A DNA stretch of 64,000 bases from Isoetes taiwanensis (Eukaryota; Streptophyta; Lycopodiopsida; Isoetales; Isoetaceae), in assembly GCA_021234155.1 (NCBI GenBank), contig JAJEKV010000040.1, positions 12,733,072-12,797,071 of the forward strand, read 5' to 3'. This document shows positions 59,109 to 64,000 of this stretch, in pieces. Each line of letters starts with the position of its first letter. Position 1 is the first letter of the stretch. The notes beneath the pieces are model-generated. The model worked only from the letters and a program-made list of their open reading frames with translations. It ran no database searches and had not been told where the DNA came from. The position numbers and the translations under genes were made by a program.

Positions 59109-59832
59109 GGTTAGTACGTAGACAATACCACAAATCAGCTCCCCCCATTATATAAGACAGGTCCAGGCTATGACTATCCTAGCCTCAATGAAGAAACCAC
59201 CTGAAATTAACATCGGCTACTATGCTGTAAACTCACAAGCACAGAACTAGCAAAAATTCATCTATAACAAAGAAGAAAAGAAAGGAAGAAGTTGAAGTCT
59301 TTGCTTCTCTACAACAAAGAAGGAAAAGATTTGTGGCAGAAAATTTCTGGCAAGGCTTTTTACCTCTTCATAATGAGAGGGCGGAGGATATTTTACCCAA
59401 TTTTAAACCTAGATCAAATGCTATAATGTCCTCCCTCTTTTGTCTTTCTAATGAACCATTAGACTTCTTCTGTTTCTCCATCAGACGTGCTGATCTCCTA
59501 GGTTCAATAACAGGTACAACAGGTGCTACAATCGATTCTGCAATAATGTGTTTTTTCTTGAGATGTGATGATCTCCTAGGTTCAACAATAAAAGGTATAG
59601 CAGATGCTACAATAGGTGCTGTAATGGGTGTTGGATTAGGTGCTACAATACCTTCATGTGTACTGGACTCCCTCCGAAAGGAACCAACCTGCTCATGGAC
59701 TAAAGGGCTAGTGGGATTGGGATCACCTCATTCCACTACTTTAGGCAAATTTGAGTTCACTAGAGAAACTACTAGAGAGGGAGAGAAAGGTCTACCAGCA
59801 GCTGCTATCAAATCTCCAACATTCGAGCTGCT
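59109..59832 (+). pseudogene. Ty3/gypsy 5' part, uncertain
   Basis: A 177-codon plus-strand frame (59333-59866) contains an internal repeat: RADLLGSITGTTGATIDSAI and CDDLLGSTIKGIADATIGAV, about 40 residues apart. I do not recognise a domain; by position it would be gag, protease or the linker before RT. Upstream is KKPPEINIGYYAVNS with no known match. Confidence 0.4.
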
Positions 59833-60197
59833 GTCATTGTCAAAGCGAAAATTGGTAAACTCCTAGATAATGGTCTCATTTATCAAGTGAAACATTTTGA
59901 ATAGGTGACCCTATCGTCGTTGCTCTCAAATACAATGGTAAGATTCGTGTTTGCATGGATTACAGAAAACTAAATCAGACCATGGAAGAGATCATTTCCC
60001 TTGACCCTTCACAGATCAAGTCCTGGAAGAGGCTGCTGTCCATGAGATATATTCCTTTATGGATGATTTTTTGGGATACAATCAGATCTCAATCCACTCT
60101 GAAGATTAATTGAAACCACGTTCACCACACCGTGGAGCACATTTGCCTACAAAGTTGTCCCCTTTGGCCTCTCCAATTTACCTTCTACATTTCAACA
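59833..60197 (+). pseudogene. Ty3/gypsy reverse transcriptase, first part
   Basis: IVKAKIGKLLDNGLIYQVKH, then DPIVVALKYNGKIRVCMDYR and KLNQTMEEIISLDPSQIKSW, then (another frame) FMDDFLGYNQISIHSED and TFTTPWSTFAYKVVPFGLSN with PSTFQ. These are the classic RT blocks up to the residues before the catalytic DD. There are two frame changes. The coding sequence is then split by the insertion at 60198-61779. Confidence 0.85.
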
Positions 60198-61779
60198 TGT
60201 GACGTTCCACATATTTATACGCCTTTTTAGGTATAAATACATGACACGTCACTATGAATAGTTAATGGTGCATTAGTTATTCATAGGCCAAGGTTAGCTA
60301 TGTTAACTCATTAATTATTAAGGTGGAAACCTAACCCTAATTCAAATTTAGGGCTTAACCTAATATTAAAAGGGGTTAAAATATTAAATTAGTTAATATT
60401 GACCAATCTAGAGCTACCACCTGGCCCAAATCGATTGGGCAAGGCAAGCTTGCCAACTTGGGACACCCAAATTGGGGTTTTACACCCCCATTTCCCCCAA
60501 TTCGAATTAGGGGAGGTTGGTGGAGGAGAAGCTATTGTTCAACCCTGTTCCAGCCAGAAGGATGGAGAACCAGAGAGATAGTGGATCTAGCCATGATCCC
60601 GACATAGATAGCTTGGATTCCTAGATAGTCATAGGATTAACCCTTGTATACTCAGAAGATAGCTAGGATTAACCCTTGTATGAATAGGTGTATGGTTAAT
60701 CTCTATTTTATGTTCTATTCGAAGCTATGGATGAATGGATGTATAATGATAGTTCTCTTTCTGTTCCTCCTGTGTTGTATGGGTAAAAAGGAGGTAGAGA
60801 CCTAAAGGCCATCTAGAAGTAGAGATGTTCCTATTTAGAACCCTTAAAACCCAGTAAATGCGGCCTGTGCACAAGAGCCCACCTGGCTGTGGATGTTATA
60901 TCGTGATTCAGCACCAGACAACGAGCACAATGGTGAAACGGGGGTGGAGTCTTGTCCAGCGTGGCTACAAGACTCCTACAGTGTGCTAGGCTTATAGTCG
61001 GTCCTCGCGTTTGGGGCTGGGTATGAGTCCGACACCTCCTGGGTCGCAGGAAACATGCCTATATGGACGTCCTGGGCTCGATGGGCGCACCTAGCGGTCC
61101 ATGGATCTTGGGGTGTTCAAGTCGGGTATGGCTGCATGTGCACCTAGTGGCACGTATTCTCTAGCACACCCAGGGATCCATTATGTTCGGGGAGGGGACA
61201 CTTCTCTGACCTGCCTCATCGGACCTGGGAGATGTAACCCGGAGTAGTCTCGTAGGGTGATTCCATGAGATTGCGTCTCCGAAAGGCTACAATCACGCAA
61301 TAACCTGTTTCAGTCTATCTGCAAAGTGTGCACAGGAGGGGCAAATGGAGTGGACTACCCTAGCCATTGTTCTATTCCAGCCAACGCCATATGCTTCTGT
61401 CTGCTTTTATCCGAAAGCCTTGACTGTCAGTCGATCCCCATGATCTGAGCCCGGGATAGAGCCCTTATTTATGGTGCATTTCCGTTGTTATGTTGGTATT
61501 CTATTGTTAGTTGTATTGATGATGGGCCACCCTTCGTGGTGGTATATTATTTAGTAGTATTGTTGCCAGGTGCTAACATATATGTACGCTTCCGCTATAT
61601 AGGATTTCCATAGAAGGCATGGGACGAATGACACCTCCGTGTCCTCCACCCAGACATTTGGCCATTACAAGTGGTCCGAGTTAGACGGAGGGCCTTTCCG
61701 GGATGATGGAGTCGCCATGGGAGGGGGATTTTCCGTATTTATATGATGGGAGCATCGCATGGATCGGGGGAGCGTCACA
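60198..61779 (-). mobile_element. TGTGACG...CGTCACA insertion (solo LTR-like), CAACA duplication
   Basis: The element runs from TGTGACGTTCC to GGGGGAGCGTCACA, 1582 bp. The five bases caaca flank it on both sides (60193-60197, 61780-61784). Five-base duplication plus TG...CA ends are the marks of an LTR; with no coding region and no internal domain, a solo LTR is the simplest reading. The right ~1.1 kb matches the family at 13737 and 35498 in reverse; the left 420 bp matches 58690-59108. The gypsy RT frame reads straight across when the element and one caaca are disregarded (...PSTFQ to HIMLTIFHDF...), which confirms both ends. Confidence 0.85.
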
Positions 61780-62175
61780 CAACACATTATGCTCACTATC
61801 TTTCACGATTTTATGAAGGAAAATGCGTTTCTACAAGTTTTTCAAGATGATTTCTTAGCCTACAGCATTGCAGAAGATCGTTTCTCCAAACTCAAGCTTG
61901 TCTTTCAAAAATGTGATGAATCTGGCATTATTCTCAATCCGGAGAAGTGCATTTTTTGTGTCACCTCGGAAGTCCTTCTTCGGCACGTGGCAACAAGCAA
62001 AGCATCACCATGGATCCAACCAAGTTCAGTTGTGTCCTGCAAGCAAAGCCTCCCACAAATATCAAGGAGACAAGGTCCTTTTTGGGCAAAGTCAATCACT
62101 ATGCTACCTTTATCCCTGGATTAGCTGAGAAAGCTCATCCTATCTATACACTCCCAGGGGATAAAGCAAATTGAG
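61780..62175 (+). pseudogene. Ty3/gypsy reverse transcriptase, second part
   Basis: HIMLTIFHDFMKENAFLQVF, then QDDFLAYSIAED (F-x-DD active site), LKLVFQKCDESGIILNPEKC and FCVTSEV; then (frame 61947 on) ETRSFLGKVNHYATFIPGLA, the connection block. A frame change occurs near 61975. Confidence 0.85.
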
Positions 62176-62690
62176 TTTGCAATCCCCGAGTGGAGATGGC
62201 CTTTCAATAATTAAAGCTTTTACTTACTCAGGCTCCAGTTCTTGTACCACCTCAGTGGGACAAATCCTTTCATGTTCACGTGGATGTCTCTGCATTTGCA
62301 ATTGGTGCTGTCCTCTCCCAGGAATATGGATCTTATAAAGACAAGCCCATCCGTTTTGCAAGCAGAAAGCTCAACCCAGCGGAAAGGAATTATTCTGCCA
62401 CTGAGCGTGAAGCTCTTGGTCTCATTTTTTGTGTTCAACGATTCCGCCATTATCTTTTGGGTAATAAAATCAAGTTCTTTGTGGACCATCAGGCTCTTCT
62501 CTACTCGATCAACAAAACCATGCCAACGGGACGTATTGCGCACTAGGTTCTCATTCTACAAGAGTTTGCTCCTTTTGAGATCATTCACAAACCTGGGAAG
62601 TCGCATACAGTTCCAGACTATCTCTCTGGCATTTATACGGATGATCCATCCTCCGGTGTTTTGGATACTTTTTCAGATGCTTAAATTTTC
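62176..62690 (+). pseudogene. Ty3/gypsy RNase H domain
   Basis: HVDVSAFAIGAVLSQEYGSY with the first catalytic Asp, KPIRFASRKLNPAERNYSAT, EREALGLIFCVQRFRHYLLG (catalytic Glu), NKIKFFVDHQALLYSINKTM (Asp) and, past one stop, FAPFEIIHKPGKSHTVPDYL. One in-frame stop follows GRIAH. Confidence 0.85.
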
Positions 62691-62869
62691 CTGGTCATGG
62701 CCACGCCTCATTGGTTCCATGATTATCAATAGTACTTATTAACAGGAGCCCTCGCACAACTACCCCCCACGCTCTCTCCCGAGTGCCAGCATCTACAACA
62801 TCAACAGTTCCTTCGCGAAGCTCGTGACTATACCATGGTTGCTGGCCATTTATACGACAAGAAAAATTC

Positions 62870-63191
62870 TCCTGCCTGGCTATTTCTGGCCCATGCTATT
62901 CAAAGATACGCACTTGTGATGTCTGTCAACGCCTGAGTCGACCCACAGCCCATGACGCCTTACCAATCACACCCGTGGCCACCCCGCTTTCCTTTCGCAA
63001 ATGGAACATGGATTTTATTGGTCTCCTGGATCCATCTGCTACCCATACCAGGGCACGCTATATTCCTGTCTTCATGAACTACACTACTAACTGGGCCGAA
63101 GCTTGTGCCCTGCCCGACAACACAGCAGCAAGCACGGCAAAGGTTCTATACAAGCACATCGTCACCCATTTTTGGGTGGCCCTGTGGAACT
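62870..63191 (+). pseudogene. Ty3/gypsy integrase, cut off
   Basis: KWNMDFIGLLDPSATHTRAR and YIPVFMNYTTNWAEACALPD, NTAASTAKVLYKHIVTHF cover the first catalytic Asp and the block to the second. The zinc-binding region before it is partly deleted (CDVCQRLSR-like remains near 62920). The core ends where the LTR-like sequence begins at 63192. Confidence 0.8.
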
Positions 63192-63540
63192 TGTTAGTGG
63201 TCGTGGAGTTGTCGAGCCCTAGCTCGCGACCCGAGAGAAGTGTAGCGCTGTGAAAGAGAACACCCAAGGGAACTAGAATGAAAAATCCAACTTTATTGCA
63301 TATCGTTATGGTTGGAAAAACCCCAACCGTGGTTACATATTTATAGCCCCTGCCACGTCATCGCCACATCACTGCCACATCATCACACCCCTTCAATTGT
63401 GTACACCCTTTGAATCTCATATTTGCCACCTAAGAGGATCGCCCTCATGGCACCTACTGCATCATTACTGCATCACTAGATCACCATGTCATCAAATCTG
63501 CCAACTGGACATGCCACGTCATCAATATTCTCCTCATTTT
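63192..63540 (-). mobile_element. LTR-like sequence on the minus strand
   Basis: On the minus strand the stretch ends ...CCACTAACA at 63192. It has a TATA box (ctataaatatg, near 63335-63345), a following R-like part with a ggttggggtttttccaacc hairpin, an AATAAAG poly(A) signal (63293-63299) and, before the TATA box, repeats of gatgtggca(g/t). This order is typical of U3-R-U5. The upper border is uncertain: a purine-rich minus-strand run (ggaaaatgaggagaatat) near 63530-63547 could be the polypurine tract before a 3' LTR. It interrupts the gypsy integrase. Confidence 0.5.
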
Positions 63541-64000
63541 CCATAATGCCCCTCATAAGGTTCTTTCTCCATAAGGGTTCTTGAGTTTCCCATTTGTGTA
63601 AACCAGACAGGCATGGGTAAGGTTTTAATTTTAATATACCAAAGCCCCAATTGATATTTGAAACCCTGGTATCCCTGCTTTCTGTATTTCCTTCTTCTCT
63701 CGGTTTCGTTTATAACAGAAGGTCGATTTTTACCTCTGAGATAAAATCTTGCAGAGATGGCTTCGATGCTCCGGTTCCAGCCTGCTCCAAATTCTTCTGC
63801 ACTGTTAACTTGTTGTTGCCGATCTTCAGCCATTGGCGGCCTTCAAATTCTTCAATCTGACCCTGGCCGCCCTATAGAACAATTTTTTGCATGGCCTTCA
63901 TCGATTTGGCCTCAGTCCGGCCTGATATTCTGTAAACATGTGGATTTGCTGGGCTTAACTTCCCTTCAATGTTTTTCCAGTAAGAAATTGGCTGCTTCAG
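63541..64000 (-). other. Minus-strand frame upstream of the LTR, unknown
   Basis: A 99-codon minus-strand frame (63833-63534) starts MAEDRQQQVNSAEEFGAGWN and is basic in the middle. It ends next to the purine run. It may be the last part of the element whose LTR follows, but no domain is recognised and the window ends. Confidence 0.3.

Noticed and set aside
58690-60600. The pair of 420-bp direct repeats as the two LTRs of one element
   Set aside because: The second copy is the end of a 1582-bp insertion with its own target duplication inside the RT, so it is not the 3' LTR of the gypsy element.
61868-62128. Second plus-strand frame overlapping the gypsy RT
   Set aside because: Shadow of the RT frame; part of it only becomes meaningful after the frame change near 61975.
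1-64000. Transfer RNA, ribosomal RNA or organelle-derived DNA
   Set aside because: I noticed no tRNA-like cloverleaf or rRNA stretch by eye, but I could not scan systematically; a tRNAscan and an organelle search would decide.

Overview
The window looks like nuclear DNA of a land plant with a large, repeat-filled genome. Evidence: spliced genes with short GT-AG introns, two pentatricopeptide-repeat (PPR) loci, plant-type flap endonuclease, L1-type LINEs with a zf-RVT C-terminus, and many decayed Ty3/gypsy elements. The style of the PPR protein, the variety of APE-type LINEs and an SLC19-type vitamin carrier gene suggest a seed-free plant such as a fern. This placement is an inference; no marker in the window proves it.

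Layout. 1-17.4 kb is decayed retroelement sequence, mostly reading on the minus strand. Two copies of one large element are recognisable (about 0.7-6.4 kb and 9.1-16.6 kb), each with a ~200-bp tandem array. A Ty3/gypsy pol fragment (7.4-8.8 kb) lies between them and abuts an unusual 859-bp fold-back element (6583-7441). 17.4-20.1 kb is low-information DNA with small tandem duplications. 20.1-29.9 kb is the only intact genic island: a 10-exon SLC19-like folate/thiamine carrier gene (plus strand, 416 codons) facing a 17-exon FEN1 gene (minus strand, 387 codons). I could join all exons of both in frame. A TATA box, an ACGT element and an E2F-like site lie upstream of or in the leader of FEN1.

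30.2-41.6 kb holds a dispersed repeat with a cysteine-rich secreted-type ORF, a LINE fragment, a longer LINE (A), an LTR-family copy interrupted by a poly(A)-tailed insertion with 9-bp target duplications, and a nearly full-length LINE (C) ending in a (TATTC)n tail instead of poly(A). 42-48.5 kb holds a duplicated integrase fragment, a PLS-class PPR pseudogene with two frameshifts, a second copy of the 30.2-kb repeat, and exons of a decayed P-class PPR gene. 49.5-51.2 kb is a 5'-truncated L1 LINE (minus). 52.8-58.0 kb is LINE D, strongly purine-rich and also ending in (TATTC)n. 58.7-63.2 kb is a Ty3/gypsy pol whose reverse transcriptase is split by a 1582-bp TGTGACG...CGTCACA insertion with CAACA target duplications. 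The window closes with an LTR-like sequence on the minus strand.

Only SLC19-like and FEN1 look functional. They converge but share no pathway that I can infer; the remaining sequence records repeated insertion and nested insertion. Coordinates of exons are my own reading of splice sites; transcript data would settle them.
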